Below, piece after piece: positions 5,459-13,014 of a stretch of DNA of 14,213 bases. Position 1 is the stretch's first letter; each line of letters begins with the position of its first letter. This stretch comes from WLNJ01 sp037131165. Its GTDB lineage: Bacteria; Actinomycetota; Thermoleophilia; Solirubrobacterales; Solirubrobacteraceae. Below the pieces are notes generated by a model. It had not been told where the DNA came from. It did no database searches and saw only the letters and a list, made by a program, of their open reading frames with translations. The DNA is taken from NCBI GenBank assembly GCA_037131165.1, contig JBAXRO010000049.1:1-14213 (forward strand), read 5' to 3'. The position numbers and the translations under genes are program-made.

Positions 5459-7345
5459 ATGCCTTCACCCAGCGAACGCGAGCAGAGGCTGTCCGAGCAG
5501 CGCCGGAGCCTGCCCGATCAGCCGGGGGTCTACCTGTTCAAGGCGGCCGATGGCGAGGTTGTTTATGTCGGCAAGGCGAAGTCGATCCGCAAGCGGGTCG
5601 CTTCGCACTTCAGCGGGCCGGCTACACGCAGGGTGATGGAGATGCGCTCGGCCGTCGAATCGATCGAGTCGGTGGTCGTGAACTCCGAAACCGAGGCCCT
5701 GCTCACCGAGCAGGCGTTCATCAAGCGCCACCGCCCGCGGTTCAACATCAGGTTGCGCGACGACAAGTCGTACCCGTTCATCGCGGTGTCGCTCGATGAA
5801 CGCTTTCCCCGGGTCTACTTCACCAGGGAGCGCCATCGGCGCGACCGCGTCTACTTCGGCCCGTACGCGAACGCGAGGCGCGTCCGCCAGACCCTCGACG
5901 TGCTCGGCAAGGTCTTCATGTTCAGGACCTGTGACGGCCCTGAGCCGGGTCGCAGAAGCGGCTCCCCGTGCCTCGACTTCCACATCAAGCGGTGCGAGGC
6001 GCCGTGCATCGACGCGATCGATGAGGAGGCCTACCGCAAGCGGATCGACGGAGTGGTCGCTTTCCTCTCCGGTCGCCACGCCGAGATCGAGCAGGAGCTG
6101 GGGTTGGAGATGGAGCGGGCCGCCGCCGAGCAGCGCTACGAGGACGCCGCCCGGGCACGCAACAGGCTGACGGCCGCCCGTTCCCTGCTCGAGCGCCAGC
6201 CGGTCGCGGGAACGGGGCTTGGCACGCTCGACGTGATCGCGGTGGCAGTCGGAGACAGCGACGCAAACGCTCAGGTTCTCCAGGTTCGCGAGGGGGTCCT
6301 CTCCGACCGGCTGTCGTTCTACCTCGACAACGCTGGCGAAGGGATGGCCGAGGTCGCCGAGGCGTTCATCGTCCAGCACTACGAGCGCACGGGCGCGGTT
6401 CCGCCCCTGGTGCTCGTCCAGGCCGAACTGAGCGAGTCGGACAAGGTTGGTCCCCTGGCCGCCGTCCTCGGCGAGAGGCGCGGGGCGAATGTCGAGATCC
6501 GAACCGGCGAGAGGGGGGACCGCAGGCAACTTCTGGACATCGCCGTCCGTAACTCCGAGCTGGCACTCGGTCAGGAGCGCCTCCGCGCCGAACGCAGCAG
6601 GCAGCAGCGCACCGAGGCCCTCGACGGACTGGCGTCGGCTCTGTCGCTCGATTCCCCGCCGGTGCGGATCGAGTGCTTCGACATCTCCCACCTGATGGGC
6701 ACCGAGACGGTCGCTTCAATGGTGGTGTTCGAGGGAGGGGTGGCTTCAAAGTCCGACTACCGCCACTTCAGGATTCGCGATGCGGTCGCCGGGGCGCCGG
6801 ACGACTTCGCGTCGATGGAGCAGGTCCTCGGACGGAGGCTTGCCCGCTGGGAGACGGAGCGCGAACTCTCGCTCAACGATGCCGGTCGGGACTCCAGCTT
6901 CGCCTCGCTTCCCGACCTGATCGTGATCGACGGCGGCAAGGGTCAGCTCAGCGCGGGTCTGCGGGCGCTTGAAGGCTTCAAGGAACGGGGGGTGGCGGTC
7001 GTGTCGCTCGCGAAGCGGATCGAAGAGGTGTTCGTCCCCGGTGACCCGGTCCCGCTCCTGCTCGGGCATGACACCCCCGAACTCCAGATCCTGCAGCGGA
7101 TCCGCGACGAGGCCCATCGCTTCGCGATCACCCATCACCGCAAGCGCCGCGACCGGGCGATGACCGAGTCGGCTCTCGACGGGCTGCCCGGAGTCGGGCC
7201 GTCTCGGCGGGGGCTGCTGCTCAGGCACTTCGGCTCGGCCGACGCAGTGCTCGAGGCCTCGCGGGCAGAACTCGAGGCCGTCCCGGGACTGCCGGGCAAG
7301 GTGGCGCGGGACCTGCACTCCGCGATCCACAGGCTCGACGGTTGA
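5459..7345 (+). CDS. uvrC: UvrABC excinuclease subunit C
   Basis: This 628-residue protein is the dual-incision nuclease of nucleotide excision repair, recruited by UvrB to cut on both sides of a lesion. All domains are present in order. The GIY-YIG nuclease is at residues about 18-100 (PGVYLF, VVYVGKAKSIRKR). Cys158, Cys171, Cys179 and Cys183 match the four-cysteine iron-sulfur region. The UVR motif that binds UvrB is at about 208-245. The RNase H-like second nuclease is at about 400-560, with Asp408 (CFDISH), Asp491 (IDGGKGQ) and His553 (DEAHRF) as expected catalytic residues. A helix-hairpin-helix DNA-binding tail is at about 572-622 (LPGVGPSRR). The length is normal. The start at 5459 avoids an implausible 83-residue extension that overlaps the divergent gene. 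Confidence 0.96.
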   Translation: MPSPSEREQRLSEQRRSLPDQPGVYLFKAADGEVVYVGKAKSIRKRVASHFSGPATRRVMEMRSAVESIESVVVNSETEALLTEQAFIKRHRPRFNIRLRDDKSYPFIAVSLDERFPRVYFTRERHRRDRVYFGPYANARRVRQTLDVLGKVFMFRTCDGPEPGRRSGSPCLDFHIKRCEAPCIDAIDEEAYRKRIDGVVAFLSGRHAEIEQELGLEMERAAAEQRYEDAARARNRLTAARSLLERQPVAGTGLGTLDVIAVAVGDSDANAQVLQVREGVLSDRLSFYLDNAGEGMAEVAEAFIVQHYERTGAVPPLVLVQAELSESDKVGPLAAVLGERRGANVEIRTGERGDRRQLLDIAVRNSELALGQERLRAERSRQQRTEALDGLASALSLDSPPVRIECFDISHLMGTETVASMVVFEGGVASKSDYRHFRIRDAVAGAPDDFASMEQVLGRRLARWETERELSLNDAGRDSSFASLPDLIVIDGGKGQLSAGLRALEGFKERGVAVVSLAKRIEEVFVPGDPVPLLLGHDTPELQILQRIRDEAHRFAITHHRKRRDRAMTESALDGLPGVGPSRRGLLLRHFGSADAVLEASRAELEAVPGLPGKVARDLHSAIHRLDG

Positions 7346-7348
7346 CCA

Positions 7349-7366
7349 CCCGGCCTGCCGGCCGGG
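7349..7366 (+). terminator. GC hairpin just after uvrC
   Basis: CCCGGCC, loop TGCC, GGCCGGG: a perfect 7-bp G/C stem with a 4-base loop, beginning 4 bases after the uvrC stop. No T-run follows, so it may be a weak or factor-assisted terminator, or an RNA-stabilising hairpin at the uvrC-rapZ junction. Confidence 0.4.
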
Positions 7367-7376
7367 CACCGAGCGC

Positions 7377-7391
7377 ATTGTGCGTCACAAT
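7377..7391. promoter_or_regulatory. AT-richer dyad ATTGTG-CGT-CACAAT before rapZ
   Basis: A perfect 6-bp inverted repeat with a 3-base spacer lies 7 bases before the rapZ GTG start. Its A/T content stands out from the surroundings. It could be an operator. Alternatively, its right arm CACAAT could be a -10 element for a leaderless rapZ transcript, since the spacing to 7399 is right. No matching -35 is visible. Confidence 0.35.
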
Positions 7392-7398
7392 CGGGTGA

Positions 7399-8316
7399 GT
7401 GCCCGACTCGCCCCAACAGCAACCCGACCCGACCGAGGGCGCCGCAGCCCAGCTGCTCGACTTCGTCGTGATCTCCGGATACTCCGGAGCCGGCAAGTCC
7501 ACCGCGGTCGACGCGTTCGAGGATGAGGGCTACTTCTGCGTCGACAACATCCCGCCGGAGATGATCGGCAGCCTCGCCGAGCTCTTCAACCTCACGGGTT
7601 CGAAGGTCGAGCGGGCGGCGGTCGTCTGCGATGTCCGCGGTCGCGAATGGTTCGCGGGCCTGTTCGAGGCGATCGACGGGGTGAAGGCCTCCGGCCTCCC
7701 CCTGAGGGTGCTCTTCCTCGAGGCTGACGAGGACACCCTCGTGACCCGGTTCAAGGAGACGCGACGGCGGCACCCGTTGGCCGAGGGGGGAGCGGTCGCC
7801 GATGGCGTCCGGGCCGAGGTGGCACTGATGGCTCCCCTGCGCGAACGGGCCGACGCGATCATCGACACCAAGGGCCTGACCGCCGCTCAGCTCAGGCGGC
7901 GGATAGCGGAGGAGGTCCTCGCAGCCGGCACCGGCCGGATGGCCGTGACATTCGAGAGCTTCGGGTTCAAGTACGGGCCGCCGCGCGACGCCGACCTGAT
8001 GTTCGACGTCCGGTTCCTGCCCAACCCACACTACGACCCCGACCTCAGGCCGCTGACCGGGGAGGACGCTCGGATCGTCGAGTTCATCGACGGTGGCGGA
8101 GACCTGTCGGAGTTCCAGAACGTCCTGTACCCGCTGCTCGACCACATGCTGCCGAGGTACCTCGCCGAGGGCAAGACCCACCTCGTCGTAGCCGTCGGCT
8201 GCACCGGCGGACGCCATCGCTCGGTTGCGATCACGGAGGCGCTTCGCGAGCGCTACCGCGGCACGGAGGGGCTCCTCGTCGACGTCAACCACCGGGACAC
8301 TGGCCGTCAAGGCTGA
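7399..8316 (+). CDS. rapZ: RapZ/YvcJ-family nucleotide-binding protein
   Basis: This 305-residue protein belongs to the RapZ (YvcJ, formerly YhbJ) family. Walker A is at residues 27-35 (GYSGAGKST), followed by CVDNIPP (47-53), a TRRRHPL block (121-127), the FGFKYGPPRDADLMFD family signature (188-203), RFLPNPHYDPDLRPLTG (205-221), and the C-terminal VAVGCTGGRHRSVAITE (264-280). In enterobacteria RapZ is an RNA-binding adaptor controlling glucosamine-6-phosphate synthase. In Gram-positive bacteria the homologue is a GTP/ATP-binding regulator whose target is less clear. The start is GTG 7399. An overlapping GTG at 7395 is in another frame. It follows uvrC, as in many bacteria, but is followed directly by gap rather than by yvcK and whiA. 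Confidence 0.94.
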   Translation: MPDSPQQQPDPTEGAAAQLLDFVVISGYSGAGKSTAVDAFEDEGYFCVDNIPPEMIGSLAELFNLTGSKVERAAVVCDVRGREWFAGLFEAIDGVKASGLPLRVLFLEADEDTLVTRFKETRRRHPLAEGGAVADGVRAEVALMAPLRERADAIIDTKGLTAAQLRRRIAEEVLAAGTGRMAVTFESFGFKYGPPRDADLMFDVRFLPNPHYDPDLRPLTGEDARIVEFIDGGGDLSEFQNVLYPLLDHMLPRYLAEGKTHLVVAVGCTGGRHRSVAITEALRERYRGTEGLLVDVNHRDTGRQG

Positions 8317-8329
8317 CCGGAGGCCGGTC
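8315..8329 (+). repeat. Inverted repeat overlapping the rapZ stop codon
   Basis: GACCGG, loop AGG, CCGGTC: a perfect 6-bp stem starting within the TGA stop of rapZ. It could contribute to termination or transcript stability, but there is no T-run and such stems arise easily at this GC content. Confidence 0.22.
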
Positions 8330-8360
8330 GGGCTGGGGCCACGCTCCCGGCGACCATTGG

Positions 8361-8366
8361 TAGGCT
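8361..8366 (+). promoter_or_regulatory. Possible -10 element (TAGGCT) for the glycolytic block
   Basis: TAGGCT fits the loose actinobacterial TANNNT -10 pattern and is the best candidate in the 120-base gap before gap. No -35 match exists 16-18 bases upstream, so this is weak. If correct, transcription would begin near 8373 and leave a leader of roughly 64 bases. Confidence 0.2.
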
Positions 8367-8379
8367 CCGAAAAGAGCCG

Positions 8380-8421
8380 CTTTCGGGCGGCGCAACCGTT
8401 CAGGGACGCCCCAACCGAAAG
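8380..8421 (+). promoter_or_regulatory. Possible Shine-Dalgarno-masking hairpin in the gap leader
   Basis: CTTTCGG (8380-8386) is perfectly complementary to CCGAAAG (8415-8421), which includes the first bases of the gap Shine-Dalgarno (AAAGGTGA, 8418-8425). The core TTTCGG can instead pair with another CCGAAA at 8367-8372. The two pairings are mutually exclusive, so the leader could switch between an exposed and a hidden ribosome site. The stems are short and the idea is inference. Confidence 0.25.
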
Positions 8422-8425
8422 GTGA
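8418..8425 (+). promoter_or_regulatory. Shine-Dalgarno AAAGGTGA for gap
   Basis: AAAGGTGA lies 11 bases before ATG 8437. It decides the start: the in-frame GTG at 8422 lies inside this site and would add five residues (MSFSK) not expected before the MSVRVAVNGFGRIGR opening of the enzyme. Confidence 0.55.
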
Positions 8426-8436
8426 GCTTTTCCAAA

Positions 8437-9435
8437 ATGTCAGTCCGAGTAGCCGTAAACGGATTTGGTCGAATCGGCCGCAACGTGTTCCGCGCAGCCC
8501 ATGAAGCAGGAGCGGACATCGAATGGGTCGGCTTCAACGACCTCACCAACCCCGACACGATCGCCCACCTGCTCAAGTACGACTCGATCCTCGGGCCGTT
8601 CCCGGGAACTGTCGAGGTCAACGGTTCGAGCCTCGTGGTCGACGGGACCGAGATCCCGGTCTCGGCCGAGCGCGACCCGGCCAACCTGCCCTGGGCCGAC
8701 CTCGGAGCAGACGTCGTGATCGAGTCGACCGGCTTCTTCACCGATCGCGAGAGCGCCTCGAAGCACCTCGCGGCGGGAGCCAAGAAGGTCATCATCTCCG
8801 CCCCGGCGAGTGATCCTGACGTGACCGTCGTCCTCGGAGTCAACTTCGACGACTACGACAAGGACTCGCACCACATCATCTCCAACGCGTCCTGCACGAC
8901 CAACTGCCTCGCGCCGGTCGCCAAGGTGCTCCACGAGACCGTCGGCATCAAGCACGGCCTGATGACCACGATCCATGCCTACACCGCCGACCAGCGGCTG
9001 CAGGACATGCCCCACTCGGACCTGAGGCGTGCCCGCGCCGCTGCGATCAACCTGATCCCGGCATCGACGGGGGCGGCGAAGGCGATCGGTGTCGTGATCC
9101 CGGAGCTCAATGGCAAGCTCAATGGATTCGCGGTTCGCGCTCCCGTTCCGACCGGCTCCGTCGTGGATCTCACGATCGAAGCCAACCGTGAGACGACGGC
9201 CGATGAGGTCAACCAGGCTCTGGCCGCTGCGGCGACCGGGCCGATGCAGGGAGTCCTCCAGTACACGGCCGATCCGATCGTCTCGAGCGACATCGTCGGC
9301 TCGGCCTACTCGTCGATCCTCGATTCGCAACTGACATCGGTTATGGACGGGACTATGGTCAAGGTTGTCTCCTGGTACGACAACGAGTGGGGCTACAGCA
9401 ACCGCCTCGTCGACCTGGTCCAGCAGGTCCTCTAG
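8437..9435 (+). CDS. gap: Type I glyceraldehyde-3-phosphate dehydrogenase
   Basis: This 332-residue enzyme oxidises and phosphorylates glyceraldehyde 3-phosphate to 1,3-bisphosphoglycerate in the cytosol. The NAD-binding domain opens with NGFGRIGR (residues 8-15). Asp35 in FNDLT is the residue that favours NAD over NADP. The active-site block SNASCTTNCLAP (149-160) carries Cys153, with His180 in TTIHAYTADQ. The NLIPASTGAAKA loop (205-216) and the C-terminal WYDNEWGYSNR (313-323) are canonical. The length is normal for the family. It is first in a run of four glycolytic genes; pgk begins 37 bases after its stop. Confidence 0.97.
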   Translation: MSVRVAVNGFGRIGRNVFRAAHEAGADIEWVGFNDLTNPDTIAHLLKYDSILGPFPGTVEVNGSSLVVDGTEIPVSAERDPANLPWADLGADVVIESTGFFTDRESASKHLAAGAKKVIISAPASDPDVTVVLGVNFDDYDKDSHHIISNASCTTNCLAPVAKVLHETVGIKHGLMTTIHAYTADQRLQDMPHSDLRRARAAAINLIPASTGAAKAIGVVIPELNGKLNGFAVRAPVPTGSVVDLTIEANRETTADEVNQALAAAATGPMQGVLQYTADPIVSSDIVGSAYSSILDSQLTSVMDGTMVKVVSWYDNEWGYSNRLVDLVQQVL

Positions 9436-9472
9436 GTCCCGCGTCGGAATCGCAAAGAAGGCATCCATCGCC

Positions 9473-10645
9473 ATGAGGGACGTCAGGGATCTCGACGTTG
9501 CCGCCCGGAGGGTCCTGGTAAGGGCTGATCTGAACGTCCCCCTGCGCGATGGTGCGATCTCCGACGACACGCGGATCAGGGCTGCGCTCCCGACCCTCCA
9601 GTACCTGCTCGACCAGGGCGCCTCGCTCGTCGTCGTCTCGCATCTCGGCAGGCCGAAGGGCGAGCCCGACCCTGGCCTCTCCCTGAAGCCGGTCGCCGAG
9701 CGGCTGGCCGAGCTCCTCGGACGGCCGGTCGAGCTGGCCCCCGGCGTGGTCGGCCCGGAGGTGACCGAGGCGGCTCACGCACTGCAGTCCGGTGAGGTCC
9801 TGATGCTGGAGAACGTCCGCTTCGAGCCGGGTGAGACCAAGGACGACCTGCTCCTCGCCCGCGGGTTGGCCGAGCTCGCCGATTTCTACGTGAACGACGC
9901 GTTCGGCGCAGCCCATCGCGCGCACTCGTCGACAGCGGGCGTGGCCGGCCTGCTTCCTTGCGCGGCCGGCTTCCTGCTGCAGAGGGAGGTTGAGACGATC
10001 GAGGGAATCCTCGCCGATCCGAAGCGCCCGATGGTCGCGATCGTCGGTGGTTCGAAGGTCAGCGACAAGATTCTCGTGCTCGAGCGCTTCCTCGAGGTGG
10101 CCGACCTGGTCCTCGTCGGGGGAGCGATGGTCTTCCCGCTGCTCAAGGCACAGGGTCACGGGGTCGGCGACTCGCTTTGCGCCGATGAGGACGACGAGCA
10201 CGCTCGGGCTGCGCTTGCGGCGGCTTCGAAGCCGGGCGCCGCGACCCTTGAGCTCCCGGTCGACCTCGTCATCGCCGACCGCTTCGCCGAGGATGCCGAA
10301 CGGCGCGAACTCGAGGGAGTGGACGTGCCCGACGGCTGGATGGGACTCGACATCGGACCGACCTCGGCTGCCGCCTATGCCGCCGCCCTCGCCGACGCGG
10401 GCACGGTTTTCTGGAACGGGCCGATGGGTGCATTCGAGATGGAGCCCTACGCGGCAGGGACTCGCAGGGTTGCCGAAGCCGTCGCCGCCTGCCCCGGCAC
10501 GACCGTGATCGGCGGCGGAGACTCCGCTGCCGCGATCGAGCAGTTCGGCTTGGCCGACCAGGTGGACTGGATTTCAACGGGGGGCGGAGCAGCCCTGGAA
10601 CTGATCGAGGGGCGCAAGCTGCCCGGAGTGGAGGCACTCAGATGA
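9473..10645 (+). CDS. pgk: Phosphoglycerate kinase
   Basis: This 390-residue enzyme transfers phosphate from 1,3-bisphosphoglycerate to ADP, the first ATP-yielding step of lower glycolysis. Family motifs appear in order: VRADLNVPL (residues 16-24), SHLGRPKG (56-63), NVRFEPGE (114-121), FYVNDAFGAAHRAHSS (138-153), VGGSKVSDKI (191-200) and WNGPMGAFE (314-322). The ATP-site GGGDSAAAIEQFG (347-359) and the C-terminal STGGGAALELIEG (368-380) follow. The length is normal. ATG 9473 is preceded by AAGAAGG (9455-9461); an in-frame ATG at 9365 lies inside gap and is not credible. The stop overlaps the tpiA start as ATGA (10642-10645), so the two are translationally coupled. Confidence 0.97.
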   Translation: MRDVRDLDVAARRVLVRADLNVPLRDGAISDDTRIRAALPTLQYLLDQGASLVVVSHLGRPKGEPDPGLSLKPVAERLAELLGRPVELAPGVVGPEVTEAAHALQSGEVLMLENVRFEPGETKDDLLLARGLAELADFYVNDAFGAAHRAHSSTAGVAGLLPCAAGFLLQREVETIEGILADPKRPMVAIVGGSKVSDKILVLERFLEVADLVLVGGAMVFPLLKAQGHGVGDSLCADEDDEHARAALAAASKPGAATLELPVDLVIADRFAEDAERRELEGVDVPDGWMGLDIGPTSAAAYAAALADAGTVFWNGPMGAFEMEPYAAGTRRVAEAVAACPGTTVIGGGDSAAAIEQFGLADQVDWISTGGGAALELIEGRKLPGVEALR

Positions 10646-11397
10646 GCACGAGAATGCCGATCGTCGCAGGCAACTGGAAGATGCACAAGACTGTCGCCGA
10701 GGCCGAGGAGTTCATTCAGGGACTGCTGCCCAGGGTGTCGACGGCCGACGGGGTTGAGGTGGTGATCTGCCCGCCGTTCACCGCGCTCGAGGCGATGGTC
10801 GATTCGACAAGGGGGTCGAGGGTCGAGGTATTCGCCCAGACGATGCACTTCGAGGACTCCGGAGCCTTCACCGGCGAGGTGTCGGCGCCGATGCTCTCGG
10901 CGATCGACGTCCACGGAGCCGTACTCGGCCACAGCGAGCGCCGCGCCCTCTTCAACGAGACCGACGAGGCCCTTGCCGCCAAGGTCGCGAAGGCGCTCGA
11001 GGCCGGCATCAAGCCGATGCTGTGCGTCGGTGAGACCGACTCGGAGAGGGAGGCGGGGACCACCGAAGAGCGGCTGCGGACCCAGATCGAGGGCGGGCTC
11101 GCGTCGGTCGCCGACGGCAGCCTCTCGGAGGTTTCGATCGCGTACGAGCCGGTCTGGGCGATCGGCACCGGCAAGGTCGCAACGCCGGAACAGGCCCAGG
11201 AGGCATGCGCGTTCATCCGGTCCCTGATCGCCGAGCGGGACCCTGCCCAGGCCGAAGCGGTGCGGATCCTCTACGGCGGTTCGGCCAAGCCCGAGAACGC
11301 AGGCGAGCTGCTCGGGCTGCCTGACTGCGACGGCCTCCTCGTCGGGGGCGCATCGCTCGATCCGGAGTCGTTCGCCGCGATCGTCGCAGCAGCCTGA
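10642..11397 (+). CDS. tpiA: Triosephosphate isomerase
   Basis: This 251-residue TIM-barrel enzyme interconverts dihydroxyacetone phosphate and glyceraldehyde 3-phosphate, feeding the substrate of Gap. Catalytic residues are all present: Asn11 and Lys13 (AGNWKMHK), His97 (LGHSERR), and Glu169 (AYEPVWAIGTG). The phosphate-binding YGGSAKPENA (211-220) and the C-terminal GLLVGGASLDP (231-241) are standard, as is CVGET (128-132). The AQTMHFEDSGAFTGEVS stretch is a normal variant of the family loop. The chosen ATG overlaps the pgk stop; an ATG four codons later (10654) is an alternative. The product is of full length with no oddity. Confidence 0.97.
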   Translation: MSTRMPIVAGNWKMHKTVAEAEEFIQGLLPRVSTADGVEVVICPPFTALEAMVDSTRGSRVEVFAQTMHFEDSGAFTGEVSAPMLSAIDVHGAVLGHSERRALFNETDEALAAKVAKALEAGIKPMLCVGETDSEREAGTTEERLRTQIEGGLASVADGSLSEVSIAYEPVWAIGTGKVATPEQAQEACAFIRSLIAERDPAQAEAVRILYGGSAKPENAGELLGLPDCDGLLVGGASLDPESFAAIVAAA

Positions 11398-11401
11398 CCT
11401 T

Positions 11402-11422
11402 CGAGGGAGTCCAACGCCCTCG
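11402..11422 (+). terminator. Hairpin between tpiA and gpmI
   Basis: CGAGGG, 9-base loop, CCCTCG: a perfect 6-bp stem 4 bases after the tpiA stop. There is no T-run, so it could be a partial terminator or processing hairpin that sets gpmI expression apart from gap-pgk-tpiA. The CACAAT at 11438-11443 might be a weak -10 for gpmI; it shares the 8-mer CACAATCG with the rapZ upstream dyad. Confidence 0.3.
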
Positions 11423-11450
11423 CTGGCTGACAGCAGGCACAATCGAGACG

Positions 11451-11455
11451 AGAGG
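11451..11455 (+). promoter_or_regulatory. Shine-Dalgarno AGAGG for gpmI
   Basis: AGAGG lies 8 bases before ATG 11464, a near-ideal spacing that supports this start. Confidence 0.5.
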
Positions 11456-11463
11456 CTCAACCA

Positions 11464-13002
11464 ATGACCGATTCCAGCTCAGCACCCAATGGACTGCCAG
11501 TCGAGCGGGCTTGCTTGGTGATCCTCGACGGCTGGGGGCTGGCTCCGCCCGGTCCGGGCAATGCCGTCGACCTCGCGCAGACTCCGTTCTTCGATTCGCT
11601 CTGGGATTCGCTTCCCCATACCTCGCTGATCGCATGCGGACCAGCAGTGGGCCTGCCCGAGGGCCAGATGGGCAACAGCGAGGTCGGCCACCTCAACCTC
11701 GGAGCGGGAAGCATCGTCCCGCAGGACCTCGCCCGGATCGACAACGCGGTCGCTGACGGCGAGTTCGACGAGACCCCGGTTCTGGTCGACGCTTTCCGGA
11801 ACGCTCCCCGCGTACACCTGCTCGGGCTCGCCTCGAACGGAGGAGTTCATTCCGGTTGGGGGCACCTCAGGGCGCTGATCGCGATGGGCGCCGACCTCGG
11901 CGCCCCGGAGGTCGTCGTCCACGCCCTGACTGATGGAAGGGACACTCTCCCGACCCTCGGCGAGAGCCTGATGGCCGAGCTCGAGGGCTGGTGTGGAAAG
12001 GCCGGCAACGCGAGGGTCGGGTCGGTCATCGGCCGCTATTGGGCGATGGATCGCGACTCCCGATGGGACCGGGTGCAGAAGGCCTACGACCTGATCGTCC
12101 ACGGTCGGGGCGAGCAGACCGCGGCCAGCGCGGTCGAAGCGGTCGTCGACGCCTACGCACGGGGCGAGACCGACGAGTTCATCGCTCCAACGACGGTCGG
12201 CTCGGAGTCGACCATTCGACCGGGTGACTCGGTGATCTGCTTCAACTTCCGCCCCGACCGGATGCGGGAGATCGTCAGGGCCCTGGCCGACCCGTCGTTC
12301 GACGAGATCGACCGAGGCGGTGCGCAGCCGCTCGAGCGGCTGGCGACGATGACCGAGTACACGGAGGGCTGGTCCCATCCCGTTGCGTTTCCACCGCACC
12401 GTCCTGCGACCACGCTCTCAGGAGTAGTCGCCCGTTCCGGTCTCAAGCAGCTCCATGTGGCAGAGACCGAGAAGTACCCGCATGTGACCTACTTCTTCAA
12501 CGGTGGCGACGAGAAGGCGTACGAGGGGGAGAGGCGTGAGATGGTGCCGTCACCCAGAGACGTCCCGACCTATGACCACAAGCCGGCGATGAGTGCAGTC
12601 GAGGCCGCGGAGGCCTTCGTCTCCGCTTGGGAAGAGGATCATCCACAGTTCGGGATCATCAACTTCGCAAACGCCGACATGGTCGGCCATACGGGGTCGA
12701 TCCCGGCTGCGGTCGAGGCCATCGAGACGGTAGACGCCTGCTTGAAACGGGTCGTCGAGGCGGTTCAGGCGAGCGGAGGCGCCTGCCTCGTGACTGCCGA
12801 CCACGGGAATGCAGACAACATGCTCGAGTCTGACGGCAGCCCCAACACTGCCCACTCGCTGAACCCCGTGCCGGTGGTGGTCACCGTTCCCGGACTGGAG
12901 CTTCGGGGCGAGGGGATCCTTGCGGACGTCGCGCCGACGATCCTGCAGATGCTCGGCATCGAGCAGCCGGTCGAGATGACCGGCAGCAGCCTGATCGCTT
13001 GA
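11464..13002 (+). CDS. gpmI: 2,3-bisphosphoglycerate-independent phosphoglycerate mutase
   Basis: This 512-residue enzyme converts 3-phosphoglycerate to 2-phosphoglycerate through a phosphoserine intermediate and two metal ions (usually Mn2+). It has the alkaline-phosphatase-like metal site: Asp22 (LDGWG), Ser72 (GQMGNSEVGHLNLG, the nucleophile), Asp405 and His409 (NADMVGHTG), Asp446 and His447 (TADHGNAD), and His464 (TAHSLNPVP). The inserted phosphotransferase domain (about residues 85-310) holds LTDGRDT, GRYWAMDRD and FNFRPDRMREI, all typical. The length is normal. It extends the gap-pgk-tpiA block. Unlike the Bacillus arrangement, enolase does not follow; a convergent wrbA-like gene ends 12 bases downstream, with no clear terminator between them. 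Confidence 0.96.
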   Translation: MTDSSSAPNGLPVERACLVILDGWGLAPPGPGNAVDLAQTPFFDSLWDSLPHTSLIACGPAVGLPEGQMGNSEVGHLNLGAGSIVPQDLARIDNAVADGEFDETPVLVDAFRNAPRVHLLGLASNGGVHSGWGHLRALIAMGADLGAPEVVVHALTDGRDTLPTLGESLMAELEGWCGKAGNARVGSVIGRYWAMDRDSRWDRVQKAYDLIVHGRGEQTAASAVEAVVDAYARGETDEFIAPTTVGSESTIRPGDSVICFNFRPDRMREIVRALADPSFDEIDRGGAQPLERLATMTEYTEGWSHPVAFPPHRPATTLSGVVARSGLKQLHVAETEKYPHVTYFFNGGDEKAYEGERREMVPSPRDVPTYDHKPAMSAVEAAEAFVSAWEEDHPQFGIINFANADMVGHTGSIPAAVEAIETVDACLKRVVEAVQASGGACLVTADHGNADNMLESDGSPNTAHSLNPVPVVVTVPGLELRGEGILADVAPTILQMLGIEQPVEMTGSSLIA

Positions 13003-13014
13003 CTTGAGCCCGAC

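Noticed and set aside
5465..6691. 408-codon minus-strand open frame opposite uvrC
   Set aside because: uvrC motifs run across the whole region on the plus strand; the antisense product shows none.
7135..8310. 391-codon minus-strand open frame opposite rapZ
   Set aside because: Shadow of rapZ and the end of uvrC; no motif, no ribosome site.
8440..9570. 376-codon minus-strand open frame opposite gap
   Set aside because: Shadow of a highly conserved enzyme; the product is Arg/Asp/Val-rich without domains.
10447..11460. 337-codon minus-strand open frame opposite tpiA and the pgk end
   Set aside because: Antisense to two canonical glycolytic genes; no independent coding evidence.
11479..12399. 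306-codon minus-strand open frame opposite gpmI
   Set aside because: Lies wholly inside gpmI on the other strand, and the product has no recognisable feature.
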